NCBI GenBank assembly: GCA_963704075.1
Contig: CAVPGV010000006.1
Span: 1 to 64,000 of the forward strand
DNA: 64,000 bases
Source of the DNA: JADKAV01 sp963704075
GTDB taxonomy: Bacteria > Actinomycetota > Actinomycetes > S36-B12 > UBA10799
Direction: 5' to 3'
In this document: positions 34,897 to 43,791 of the stretch, in pieces
How positions within the stretch are numbered: the stretch's first letter is position 1
Layout: every line of letters starts with the position of its first letter
The notes under the pieces: generated by a model
The model's input: the letters and a program-made list of their open reading frames with translations, nothing else
Databases searched by the model: none
Told to the model about the DNA's origin: nothing
Position numbers and translations under genes: made by a program

Positions 34897-35637
34897 ATGC
34901 GCACGCTGAGTCTGGACTGCGGCGGCTCCGGCATCAAGGGGTCGGTGCTCGACGCCGAGGGTTCGTTGCTTGCACCGCGGCTGCGGATCAAGACGCCGTA
35001 CCCCCTGCCGCCCGAACGCTTCGTGTGGGTGCTGCAGGAGATCGCCGGGCAGATGCCGGAGTTCGATCGGGTGACCGTGGGCATGCCGGGCATGATCCGC
35101 CGCGGTGTGGTGGTTTCGACCCCGCACTACCCCAACCTCCACGGGCCCTACACGCACAAGGATCCGGAACTGGATCAGAGGTGGCGCAACTGGGACGTGA
35201 CAGCGGCTCTGAACGAGGTGTTCGGCAGACCGGTGCGCGTGCTCAACGACGCGGAGGTGCAGGGCGCGGCCGTCATCGAGCGGCGTGGCCTGGAAGTCGT
35301 CTTCACCCTCGGCACCGGCCTGGGCTGCGCGGTCTACGACAACGGCCGGCTTGCGCCGCACCTGGAGTTGTCGCACGCCCCGGTTCGCAAGGGCAGGACG
35401 TACGACACCTGGATGGGCAAGGCGCAGCTGAAGTCGGTAGGGCCGCGGAAATGGTCACGGCGCGTCCTCGCCACCGTGGACGGACTGCGACCGGTCTTCG
35501 CCTGGGACCGGTTGTACGTCGGCGGCGGGAACGCCAAGAAACTCACGCTGTTCCTCGGAGACGATGTGACGATCGTGCCCAACCTCGCCGGAATTCTTGG
35601 CGGTGTTCGAGTGTGGGACCTGGATGTGGCACGGTGA
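34897..35637 (+). CDS. ppgK: Polyphosphate glucokinase-like ROK kinase
   Basis: A 246-residue sugar kinase. The N-terminal LDCGGSGIKG (phosphate loop 1) and GTGLGCAVYDNG (phosphate loop 2) are the ROK/PpgK actin-like ATPase motifs, and MPGMI lies between. The length and lack of the Zn-cysteine motif of other ROK kinases fit PpgK, which phosphorylates glucose with polyphosphate or ATP. ATG 34897 begins the fold. It could use glucose released by the alpha-glucosidase at 12179. Specificity is inferred. Confidence 0.8.
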   Translation: MRTLSLDCGGSGIKGSVLDAEGSLLAPRLRIKTPYPLPPERFVWVLQEIAGQMPEFDRVTVGMPGMIRRGVVVSTPHYPNLHGPYTHKDPELDQRWRNWDVTAALNEVFGRPVRVLNDAEVQGAAVIERRGLEVVFTLGTGLGCAVYDNGRLAPHLELSHAPVRKGRTYDTWMGKAQLKSVGPRKWSRRVLATVDGLRPVFAWDRLYVGGGNAKKLTLFLGDDVTIVPNLAGILGGVRVWDLDVAR

Positions 35638-35641
35638 GCAG

Positions 35642-36706
35642 GTGACAGAACCGACCGCCGGCCCGGACCAGCCGGAGATCCCGAAGCTCGACAAGAAGAA
35701 GAGCCTGATCGCCGGGGCCATCACGATCGTGACCCTGGTCATCGTCTTCGCCGGGATCCTGCCGAAGCTGGGCAACTACTCGGACGCCTGGGCCTCCGTG
35801 CAGGCGATGAACAACGTCGACAAGGCAGCGTTGATCGTCGCCATCATTGTCAACATCTGGGTGTATACCTTCCCCCTGATGGCCGCGATCCCGGGTCTGA
35901 AGTATGGCCCGTCGTTCGTCGTGCGCCAGACGTCGTTCACGATCTCCAACGCGGTCCCCGCTGGTGGCGCCGTTGGCCTCGGCGTCCAGTACGCGATGCT
36001 CGCCACGTACAAGGTCAGCTCGGCGGCTGCGGCGACCGGCATCGCGATCACCAGTGTCTGGAGCGTCTTCATGACGCTGGGACTGCCGTTCCTCGGGGTC
36101 GCCCTGCTGTACCTGACCGGTGAGGGAGAGCAGCAATACGTCACCGCCGCCGTGGTGGGAGCTGCTGCGATCATCGGTGCGATCGTGGTGTTCGCGCTGA
36201 TCCTGCGCAGCGAGGAACTTGCGCGCAAGATCGGAGGCATCGGGCAGAAGCTGGCCAACCCGATCCTGCACCGCATGCACAAAGACGTGGACGTCGTACA
36301 GGAGGTCCTCGACTTCCGCTCCCAGATCGTGGGAGTCGTGTCCAAGCACTGGGCCTCGATCACCCTGTCCAACCTGGGCATGATCTTCGGGCAGTACCTG
36401 ATCCTGTTCGTGGCGATCCGGGCGGTGTCCGACGGGCGCTCGTCAGGGCTGACCGCGGCGGAAGCGTTCGCGGCGTTCGCCATCTCCCGGCTGGGCACGA
36501 TGATCCCGCTGACGCCCGGGGGCCTAGGCACTGTCGATGCTGCCCTGACCGCACTTCTGGTGGCGTTCGGCCTCGATCAGAACGATGCACTCGCGGCGAC
36601 TCTGGTGTGGCGGGCCTGCTCCTGGGTGCCTCAGGTGTTCTTGGGGATCGGCACGTTCTTGTGGTGGCGACGTCACGCGCACAAAGCGCCGGTCGCCACG
36701 TCCTGA
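35642..36706 (+). CDS. Lysylphosphatidylglycerol synthase-like flippase domain membrane protein
   Basis: A 354-residue integral membrane protein with eight or more helices. The layout and the C-terminal ISRLGTMIPLTPGGLGTVDA segment identify the UPF0104/YbhN/LPG-synthase transmembrane family, which includes lipid flippases without a synthase domain. GTG 35642 is 4 bp after the ppgK stop, so the genes are probably cotranscribed. Substrate unknown. Confidence 0.87.
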   Translation: MTEPTAGPDQPEIPKLDKKKSLIAGAITIVTLVIVFAGILPKLGNYSDAWASVQAMNNVDKAALIVAIIVNIWVYTFPLMAAIPGLKYGPSFVVRQTSFTISNAVPAGGAVGLGVQYAMLATYKVSSAAAATGIAITSVWSVFMTLGLPFLGVALLYLTGEGEQQYVTAAVVGAAAIIGAIVVFALILRSEELARKIGGIGQKLANPILHRMHKDVDVVQEVLDFRSQIVGVVSKHWASITLSNLGMIFGQYLILFVAIRAVSDGRSSGLTAAEAFAAFAISRLGTMIPLTPGGLGTVDAALTALLVAFGLDQNDALAATLVWRACSWVPQVFLGIGTFLWWRRHAHKAPVATS

Positions 36707-36805
36707 TCGTCGGGCGGGGCTGTGGCCGGGCGGGCAGCCACGGTGCCCGTCCCGATTGGCGCCAGAGCCCTTGGCCCACACCGGTGGCCCGCATAGTCTG
36801 AGGCC

Positions 36806-38240
36806 ATGACAATCGAGTATCCGGTGGCCGGCCGGTGGACGACCGGCGAGACGTCACGTGAGGTCCGCTCCCCGTTCGACGATGCAGTGATCGCGCAGAT
36901 CCCATCCTTCAGCGCGGCAGACGTCGACGCCGCCGTCGAGGTCGCGCAGACGGCCATGCGGCAGGCGCCGTTGGCCACGCACGAACGCGCCGCAATCCTG
37001 GACCGGGCGGCCGTGTTGCTCTCTGAACGGATCGAGGACATCGCCACCGATCTGGCACGGGAGGCCGCGAAACCGATCAAGCAGGCGCGCGTCGAGGTTC
37101 AGCGGGCGGTGTCCACGCTGAGCTTCTGTGCCGCCGAAGCCCGCACCTTTGCCGGGGAGTTGATCCCCATGGACGCGGCTGCCGCGGGGGTGGATCACCT
37201 CGGTTTCGTCCTGCGGGTCCCGATCGGCGTCGTCGGCGCGATCACCCCGTTCAACTTTCCACTGAACCTCGTGGCGCACAAGATCGGCCCCGCGATCGCG
37301 GCAGGCTGTGCAGTGGTCAACAAGCCCGCGAGTCAGACCCCGCTGTCGGCGCTGGCCCTGGCCAAGGTGCTGTACGAGGCCGGTCTGCCGATGGAATACC
37401 TCAGTGTCGTGCCAGGACCCGGATCGGTGATCGGCGACGCCCTGGTGCGCAACGACGACGTCGAGGTGATCTCGTTCACCGGGTCACCGGAGGTCGGCTG
37501 GTCCATCCGTGCCAGTGCGCCGCGCAAGCGGGTCGGCCTGGAACTGGGCAACAACTCCCCGTTGATCATCCGCGCCGACGGGGACTGGCGCGGGGCTGCC
37601 AACGCGGTCCGGCTGGCAGGATTCGCCCATGCCGGCCAGTCCTGCATCTCCACCCAGCGGATCCTGGTGGAGGAATCGATCAAAGACGACTTCGTCGCCG
37701 CCCTCGTGGAGCAGGTCGGCAGTCTTGGTCGTGGGTGATCCGCTGGACGAGGCCACTGAGGTCTCCGCACTGATCGATCGCTCGAACACCGACCGGGTCA
37801 AGTCCTGGATCGACGCCGCCGTCGACGGTGGTGCCACGGTCGCGATCGGCGGGGACCTGACGGCCGAGGGCCATGTGCGTCCAACGGTCCTGGTCGATGC
37901 CGATCCGGCCGACGACGTCTGCGCCAACGAGGTGTTCGGGCCGGTGGTCGTGGTCCGTGGGTTCACCCGGTTCGAGGACGCAATCGCCGAGGCCAACGAC
38001 ACCCGATACGGCCTGCAGGCGGCCATCTTCACCTCGGATATCAACACCGCGTTGCACGCTGCCCGGAACCTCGATTTCGGCGGAGTGCTCATCAACGAGG
38101 TCCCCACCTGGCGCGCCGACCACATGCCCTACGGGGGCCTGCGCGACTCCGGCAACACCCGTGAAGGGCCGGCCTGGGCCATCCACGAGATGACCGAAGA
38201 ACGACTCGTGGTGATCAAAGCAGGACCGCCGAAGGGCTGA
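36806..38240 (+). CDS. Aldehyde dehydrogenase family protein, frameshifted
   Basis: An NAD(P)-dependent dehydrogenase with PFNFPLN (active-site Asn), SFTGSPEVGW, LELGNNSP (base Glu) and GQSCIST (nucleophile Cys). The frame breaks near 37718-37719: deleting one G there joins VEQV to AVLVVGDPLDEATEVS and the usual C-terminal EVFGPVVVV and RADHMPYGGLRDSGNTREG. The restored protein is near 477 residues, normal size. The form resembles succinate-semialdehyde/lactaldehyde dehydrogenases, but the substrate is unknown. ATG 36806 starts the protein. Confidence 0.88.
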
Positions 38241-38295
38241 CGGGCAGCCACAGGCGGCGGTTCTCAGTCGGCGGTTTCTCACTTACGCTGAGCCC

Positions 38296-39307
38296 ATGTT
38301 CGCCGAAGCTCTGCTCGCCACGACGCTTGCCGCATCTCCTGGGCCGGTCGATCTTCAACAGGTCGCCAAGGGTCTGGATCAGCCGACGAGTGTCGTCGCA
38401 GCGCCCAACGGCAACCTCTTCGTGACCCAGAAGGCAGGCCGCATAGTCAAGGTCACGCCATCGGGCAAGAAGCGCACCTGGTTCCGGGTGGCGGTGTCGA
38501 CCAGCGGCGAACGAGGCCTTCTGTCCATGGTCCGCCTCGATGCGAAGAGGTTCTACGCGGCCTACACGGATGCGAAGGGCGCGCTGCAGGTCTCCCGCTT
38601 TCGCAAGGGCGGCGGGGAGCGCAAGATCATCAGGATCAAACACCCTCGCTACACCAACCACAACGGCGGTCAGCTGGCTCTGCACGAGGGCCTGCTGTAC
38701 ATCTCCACCGGTGATGGCGGTGGCAGCGGCGACCCCTACCGCGCGGCCGGTGACCTCAGCGACCTGCGGGGCAAGATCTTGCGTATCGATCCGACCTGCA
38801 AGAAGCGATACTGCATTCCGAGCAGCAACCCGCAGATCGCCGCGGCGCGAGATCGTCGCATCGGGTCTGCGCAATCCCTGGCGGTTCAGCATCGACCCCG
38901 TCACGCAGCGGCTCTGGATCGGTGACGTCGGGGAGAACGCCTTCGAGGAGATCGATCGGATGGCCATCGATGGGCCGCTGCGCGACTTCGGATGGTCGTG
39001 CCGGGAGGCACGCAGCCGGTTCAATGCGGATGCCTGCGCCGGACGCACGGTCCGTAAACCCGTGCTCGCCTACGGGCGCTCGGCGGGCGAGAGCGTGACG
39101 GGCGGGTACGTCTATCGAGGCCGTGATCTTCCTCGGTTGCGAGGCTGGTACGTGTTCGGCGACTTCATCAGCGGGCAGATCTGGGCCTACAAGGGCGGTA
39201 CGAAGGTCAGTATCGGCACCGCCGGGGGCGTCACGTCCTTCGGGTTGACGGCCTCCGGTGAACTGCTGCTGACGACGATCGACGGACGAGTGCTGCAGGT
39301 CGAGTAG
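38296..39307 (+). CDS. PQQ-dependent soluble sugar dehydrogenase (GSDH family), frameshifted
   Basis: A beta-propeller dehydrogenase of the Asd/YliI soluble aldose dehydrogenase group. HNGGQL and ISTGDGGG lie in the first part, SGLRNPWRFS and GDVGENAFEEID in the second. The frame breaks near 38841-38850 by one extra base; correction joins IAA to REIVASGLRNPW. The restored protein is about 337 residues, with a short exported N-terminus (MFAEALLATTLAASPGP). It would oxidise aldose sugars outside the membrane using PQQ. No PQQ synthesis genes are in the window. Confidence 0.85.
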
Positions 39308-39312
39308 CGAGG

Positions 39313-39443
39313 GTTATGGGCGGCTGCGTGCCGGCGCGGGAGAGCCGCGCGGGCTTGTCAACGACCTGCACCTCGGCCGCTACACCATCACCATGGACAC
39401 CCACACCATCCCCGTCATCACCCACACCCGCGGACCACCCTGA
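39313..39443 (+). pseudogene. Possible 3' fragment of an unidentified gene
   Basis: About 43 codons in the frame ending at TGA 39441 give a GC-rich-third-position run ending in DLHLGRYTIT and PVITHTRGPP. It has no start or ribosome site and no family that I recognise. It fills most of the 150-bp gap between convergent genes and may be the tail of a deleted gene or chance. Confidence 0.2.
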
Positions 39444-39460
39444 GCGAACAGAGGGCGCGG

Positions 39461-40543
39461 CTAGCCCAGTCGGCGGTAGAGCATCATCGCGGCTGCCCCC
39501 AGCAAGACCGAGTCCTCGCCACGCGCCGAGACCCGAACACGGGGTACGTGGTCGCTCAGCATCCGAGACGCCATTTGAGTGTGTGTCTCCTGAGCGACGA
39601 GCGCGGCCACCGGAGTTGGGAAGCCCGCGAGGACGATCTCCCCGAGTTCCACTGCGGCGGCAATGGGAGCCATCACGGTGCCGAGAGCCTGTGCAGCCTT
39701 GTTCTGTGCTCGAGCGGAGTGGTCGGTGGTCAAAGGCATCATCGTGGCGTTGAGACAAGCGTGACCGCAGACCGGGCAGATGGGACCCTTCGCCCCAGGC
39801 ACGACGTGCGAGATGTCCCCGGCGGGGCGGCTGACTCCCGACCGTAGTCGGCCACCGATGACCAGCCCGGCGCTGATCCGTGTGTCAAGGGATACGGTGG
39901 CCTGCGCCCCGAGCCCCGGAGGGCTGTCGCGCAGGTCAGCGATCGCTTTGGCATCGGTCGAGTTCAGGGCGAACACCGGAGTCCGCAGGGTCTTGCGCAG
40001 GCTGACGAGCAGAGACGAGTCCACACCGCCACGCTCGTCGTCGTCGGTCCACTCACCGGTGGGATCGACCCAGGCGGGCACGCCCAGCGCCACGCCGAGC
40101 GTCGCGTCGGCGCCTACACCGCGGCTGAACTCGATCAAGGCGTCATTGACCTCGTCGGTCGTAGAAGCAAGCCGGACTTCGGCCGGGCCCACCTGACCAC
40201 TGACGGAGACGGCGGCGATCCGAACTCGGCCGGGAATGCTCAGGTCCGCTGCGACGGTGACTCCGGTGTCTCGCGCGATCTCCAGCAGGGTTCCCGGGGC
40301 GCCACCGCTGGAGATCCGCTCTCCCTCCATCAGGACACCGGTGGTCAGCAGTTCGTTGGCGATCACCGACACGGTGGGCCGGCTCAGTCCGGTACGTCGC
40401 GCGAGCTCGGCTCGTGTGGCCGGACCGCGGGTGATGATGGTCCGCATGATGCGGTTGCGGTTGCTGCGGCGTGCATCCTGGGGGTCTGCCGGGAGGTCCT
40501 CCGGCAGGAAGGGAGACGGTTCCGGCGTGCTCACGGGCTTCAC
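39461..40543 (-). CDS. ROK-family transcriptional regulator (NagC/XylR type)
   Basis: A 360-residue repressor. Residues about 27-80 form a winged helix (RTIITRGPATRAELARRTGL followed by SRPTVSVIANELL). The remainder is a ROK domain with the Zn motif CPVCGHACLN and a phosphate loop-like region, but little sign of kinase activity. Such proteins respond to sugars and control their use. GTG 40543 is the start. The target genes are not evident; the neighbouring sugar dehydrogenase is one candidate. Confidence 0.9.
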   Translation of the reverse strand: MKPVSTPEPSPFLPEDLPADPQDARRSNRNRIMRTIITRGPATRAELARRTGLSRPTVSVIANELLTTGVLMEGERISSGGAPGTLLEIARDTGVTVAADLSIPGRVRIAAVSVSGQVGPAEVRLASTTDEVNDALIEFSRGVGADATLGVALGVPAWVDPTGEWTDDDERGGVDSSLLVSLRKTLRTPVFALNSTDAKAIADLRDSPPGLGAQATVSLDTRISAGLVIGGRLRSGVSRPAGDISHVVPGAKGPICPVCGHACLNATMMPLTTDHSARAQNKAAQALGTVMAPIAAAVELGEIVLAGFPTPVAALVAQETHTQMASRMLSDHVPRVRVSARGEDSVLLGAAAMMLYRRLG

Positions 40544-40573
40544 CCCAGAACCTGGACAGCGTACGGTGGAACG

Positions 40574-40960
40574 GTGCGGTTCGAATTCGCCTTTGAGAAG
40601 AAGTACTTGCCTGCGTTGGCTGCGATCGGGGTGACACCGCTAACGGCCCGGGTCGATGTGGACGACGAAGTTCTGGACGCCCGATTCGGGCCCTGGCACT
40701 GCCGCACCCCGGTGGGCAACATCACCTGCGTCCAGCAGACGGGTCCGTACTCGGCGATCAAGGCGATCGGGGCGCGCGGTTCCCTGTCCGACCGTGGTGC
40801 GACGTTCGGCACGACGACCGCGGGCGGGGTGTGTGTCGAGTTTCGGGAACCCGTCAAGATCCTCGATCCGTCAGGGATGATCCTGCACCCGGGCCTGACC
40901 CTCACGGTCTCCGACCGGGACGGCCTCGAGGAAGCTGTGAGGAAGGCGACCGGACTCTGA
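40574..40960 (+). CDS. Conserved hypothetical protein
   Basis: A 128-residue soluble protein with no family I can name. The sequence begins FEFAFEKKYLPALAAIGVTP and carries alternating beta-strand patterns with a central CRTPVGNITCVQQ segment (two Cys ten residues apart). GTG 40574 lies 30 bp from the divergent ROK gene. It converges on metK 43 bp away. Confidence 0.65.
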   Translation: MRFEFAFEKKYLPALAAIGVTPLTARVDVDDEVLDARFGPWHCRTPVGNITCVQQTGPYSAIKAIGARGSLSDRGATFGTTTAGGVCVEFREPVKILDPSGMILHPGLTLTVSDRDGLEEAVRKATGL

Positions 40961-41003
40961 GGAGTGGCTCTCATCCGCCTTCTCCCTTCCCCCGACCCGG
41001 GTT

Positions 41004-42197
41004 TTAGCCCTGTACCGCGGCGGCGAGTGCGTCCGCTCGGTAGGTGCTCTCCCAGGTGAACTCCGGAAGTTCCCGTCCGAAGTGCCCGTAGGCAGCAGTC
41101 TGCGCGAAGATCGGCCGCAGCAGGTCCAACTCTGCCACAATCGCGGCGGGCCGGAGGTCGAACACCCGGGTGATCGCTTCCTGGATCTGCGCGTCCGGGA
41201 CGGTCCCAGTGCCGAAGGTCTGGACGAACAGCCCGACGGGGTGCGCCACGCCGATCGCGTAGGCGACCTGAACCTCACATCGCTTGGCGAGTCCGGCGGC
41301 CACGACGTTCTTGGCCACCCAGCGCATCGCGTAGGCGGCCGACCGGTCCACCTTGGACGGGTCCTTGCCCGAGAAGGCGCCACCGCCGTGCCGGGCCATG
41401 CCGCCGTAGGTGTCGACGATGATCTTCCGACCGGTGAGCCCGGCGTCTCCCTGCGGGCCACCGATCTCGAAGATCCCGGTCGGGTTGACCAGCAGCCGGA
41501 ACCCTTCGGTGTCCAGATCCAGGTCGGCGAGTACCGGCTCGACGACGTGCTGACGGATGTCCGGGGTCAGGAGGTTCGCCAGATCGATGCGGGGAGCGTG
41601 CTGCGTGGAGAGGACCACGGTGTCCAAGCGAACGGCCTTGTCACCGTCGTACTCGATGGTGACCTGTGTTTTCCCGTCGGGGCGAAGATAGGGAAGGGCT
41701 CCGTTCTTGCGGACCTGAGCCAGCCGTTCGGACAGCCGGTGGGCCAAGGAGATCGGCAGCGGCATGAGCTCCGGGGTGTCGTCACAGGCGTAGCCGAACA
41801 TCAGCCCCTGGTCGCCCGCGCCCTGCGCGTCGAGCGGGTCACCGCTGCCGCCGACCCGCTCCTCCAGGGCGTCGTCCACGCCTGCGGCGATGTCCGGGGA
41901 CTGCTTGCCGATCGCGATGGTCACGCCGCACGACGCGCCGTCGAAGCCCTTCTCAGACGAGTCGTAGCCGATGTTCAGCACCGTCTCGCGCACAAGTGCC
42001 GGGATGTCCACCCAGGTGGAGGTGGTCACCTCACCGCCGACGAGGCACAGGCCCGTGGTCAGGAACGTTTCAACGGCGACGCGGCTGCCCGGATCGTCCT
42101 TGAGCATCGCATCCAGGATGGTGTCCGAGATCTGGTCGGCCATCTTGTCCGGGTGGCCCTCGGTGACCGATTCGGACGTGAACAAGCGCTTCGACAT
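41004..42197 (-). CDS. metK: S-adenosylmethionine synthetase
   Basis: A 397-residue MAT enzyme, making SAM from methionine and ATP. Visible signatures are GAGDQGLMFGYA (nucleotide and methionine site), GGGAFSGKDPSKVDRSAAY (phosphate loop) and the N-terminal ESVTEGHPDK. Length is normal. ATG 42197 is 30 bp downstream of ahcY on the same strand, so the two genes form a SAM-cycle operon that regenerates the methyl donor. Confidence 0.98.
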   Translation of the reverse strand: MSKRLFTSESVTEGHPDKMADQISDTILDAMLKDDPGSRVAVETFLTTGLCLVGGEVTTSTWVDIPALVRETVLNIGYDSSEKGFDGASCGVTIAIGKQSPDIAAGVDDALEERVGGSGDPLDAQGAGDQGLMFGYACDDTPELMPLPISLAHRLSERLAQVRKNGALPYLRPDGKTQVTIEYDGDKAVRLDTVVLSTQHAPRIDLANLLTPDIRQHVVEPVLADLDLDTEGFRLLVNPTGIFEIGGPQGDAGLTGRKIIVDTYGGMARHGGGAFSGKDPSKVDRSAAYAMRWVAKNVVAAGLAKRCEVQVAYAIGVAHPVGLFVQTFGTGTVPDAQIQEAITRVFDLRPAAIVAELDLLRPIFAQTAAYGHFGRELPEFTWESTYRADALAAAVQG

Positions 42198-42227
42198 ATG
42201 TGTCTCCCCTAGCAGCGATGATGCAGA

Positions 42228-43655
42228 TCAGTAACGGTAGTACTCCGGTTTGTAGGGCCCGTCCACCGATACCCCCAAGTACGCGGCCTGCTCCTCGGAG
42301 AGGGTGGTCAGGCCGACCCCGAGCGCGGACAAGTGCAGCCGGGCTACCTCTTCGTCGAGGTGCTTGGGCAGCATGTAGACGCCCACCGGGTACTGCTCCG
42401 GCTTGGTGAACAACTCGATCTGCGCGAGGACCTGGTTGGTGAAGGAGTTGCTCATCACGAACGAGGGATGCCCGGTGGCATTGCCGAGGTTCATCAATCG
42501 GCCCTCCGAGAGCACGATCAATGACGTGCCGTCGGAGAACGTCCACTCGTGGACCTGCGGCTTGATCTCCTTGACCTTCACGTCGTCGAGCTGGGCAAGG
42601 CCGGCCATGTCGATCTCGTTGTCGAAGTGCCCGATGTTCCCGAGGATCGCCTGGTGCTTCATCTTCTGCATCTGCTCGGCGGTGACGACATTCACGCAGC
42701 CGGTGGCGGTGATCACCAGATCGGCGACGTCCAGCACGTCGTCGAGGGTCGCCACCTGGTAGCCGTCCATGGCCGCCTGCAGTGCGCAGATCGGGTCGAC
42801 CTCGGTGACGATGACGCGTGCGCCCTGGCCACGCAGGGATTCCGCACAACCCTTGCCCACGTCGCCGTAACCGCACACGACGGCGACCTTGCCGCCGATC
42901 AGGACGTCGGTGGCCCGGTTCAGGCCGTCGACCAACGAGTGGCGGCAGCCGTACTTGTTGTCGAACTTGCTCTTGGTGACAGAGTCGTTGACGTTGATCG
43001 CCGGGAACAGCAGGCTGCCCTCGTTGAGCATCTCGTACAGGCGGTGGACACCGGTGGTGGTCTCCTCGGTCACGCCCTTGATCCCATTGGCCAGCTGCGT
43101 GAAGCGCTGCGGGTCCTCGGCCAGCGAGGCTGCGAGCAACTTCAGGACCTCGTCGAACTCGCCGCCGTCACCGGACGGCTCGGGTACCTCCCCGGCCTTC
43201 TCGAACTCGACGCCCCTGTGGATGAGCAGGGTGGCGTCGCCGCCGTCGTCGAGAATCATGTTCGGGCCGTCCGCGTCGGGCCACATCAGCGCCTGCTTGG
43301 TGCACCACCAATACTCTTCGAGCGTCTCGCCCTTCCACGCGAACACGGGGACGCCCTGCGGGTCCTCCGGCGTACCGTCGGGTCCTACGGCGATGGCGGC
43401 GGCCGCCTCGTCCTGGGTGGAGAAGATGTTGCAGGACGCCCAGCGGACCTCCGCGCCGAGCGCGGTGAGGGTCTCGATGAGCACAGCGGTCTGCACGGTC
43501 ATGTGCAGGGAACCGGTGATCCGGGCACCCCGCAACGGTTTGCTCTCGCCGTACTGGTCACGCATCGCCATGAGGCCGGGCATCTCGTGCTCGGCCAGAC
43601 GGATCTGGTCCCGGCCAGCCGCGGCCAGGGAGAGATCGGCAACTTTGAAGTCCAT
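42228..43655 (-). CDS. ahcY: S-adenosylhomocysteinase
   Basis: A 475-residue enzyme hydrolysing SAH to adenosine and homocysteine, removing the product inhibitor of methyltransferases. The NAD motif GYGDVGKGCA, the active-site SLHMTVQTAVLIETL, and the C-terminal KPEYYRY ending are diagnostic. First gene of the ahcY-metK pair, divergent from lysC. I saw no SAH riboswitch in the 136-bp upstream gap. Confidence 0.98.
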   Translation of the reverse strand: MDFKVADLSLAAAGRDQIRLAEHEMPGLMAMRDQYGESKPLRGARITGSLHMTVQTAVLIETLTALGAEVRWASCNIFSTQDEAAAAIAVGPDGTPEDPQGVPVFAWKGETLEEYWWCTKQALMWPDADGPNMILDDGGDATLLIHRGVEFEKAGEVPEPSGDGGEFDEVLKLLAASLAEDPQRFTQLANGIKGVTEETTTGVHRLYEMLNEGSLLFPAINVNDSVTKSKFDNKYGCRHSLVDGLNRATDVLIGGKVAVVCGYGDVGKGCAESLRGQGARVIVTEVDPICALQAAMDGYQVATLDDVLDVADLVITATGCVNVVTAEQMQKMKHQAILGNIGHFDNEIDMAGLAQLDDVKVKEIKPQVHEWTFSDGTSLIVLSEGRLMNLGNATGHPSFVMSNSFTNQVLAQIELFTKPEQYPVGVYMLPKHLDEEVARLHLSALGVGLTTLSEEQAAYLGVSVDGPYKPEYYRY

Positions 43656-43791
43656 TGCACCAGTCTCGCAGGCGACCAGTCACCGCACAATCGGCGGTGC
43701 GCATCTGCCGACGGCATGCGGTCCGAACGGGCTAGAACCGCGGCTCGCAGTGGCCTCGTTACGATGGTGTTCGACGAAAAGGAGTTCGCCC

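Noticed and set aside
36806..39307. Aldehyde dehydrogenase and sugar dehydrogenase as real pseudogenes
   Set aside because: Each has one break only, all catalytic motifs are intact on both sides, and one-base correction restores normal length.
43656..43791. SAH or SAM riboswitch upstream of ahcY-metK
   Set aside because: I looked for a structured leader with conserved riboswitch cores in the divergent gap and saw none.
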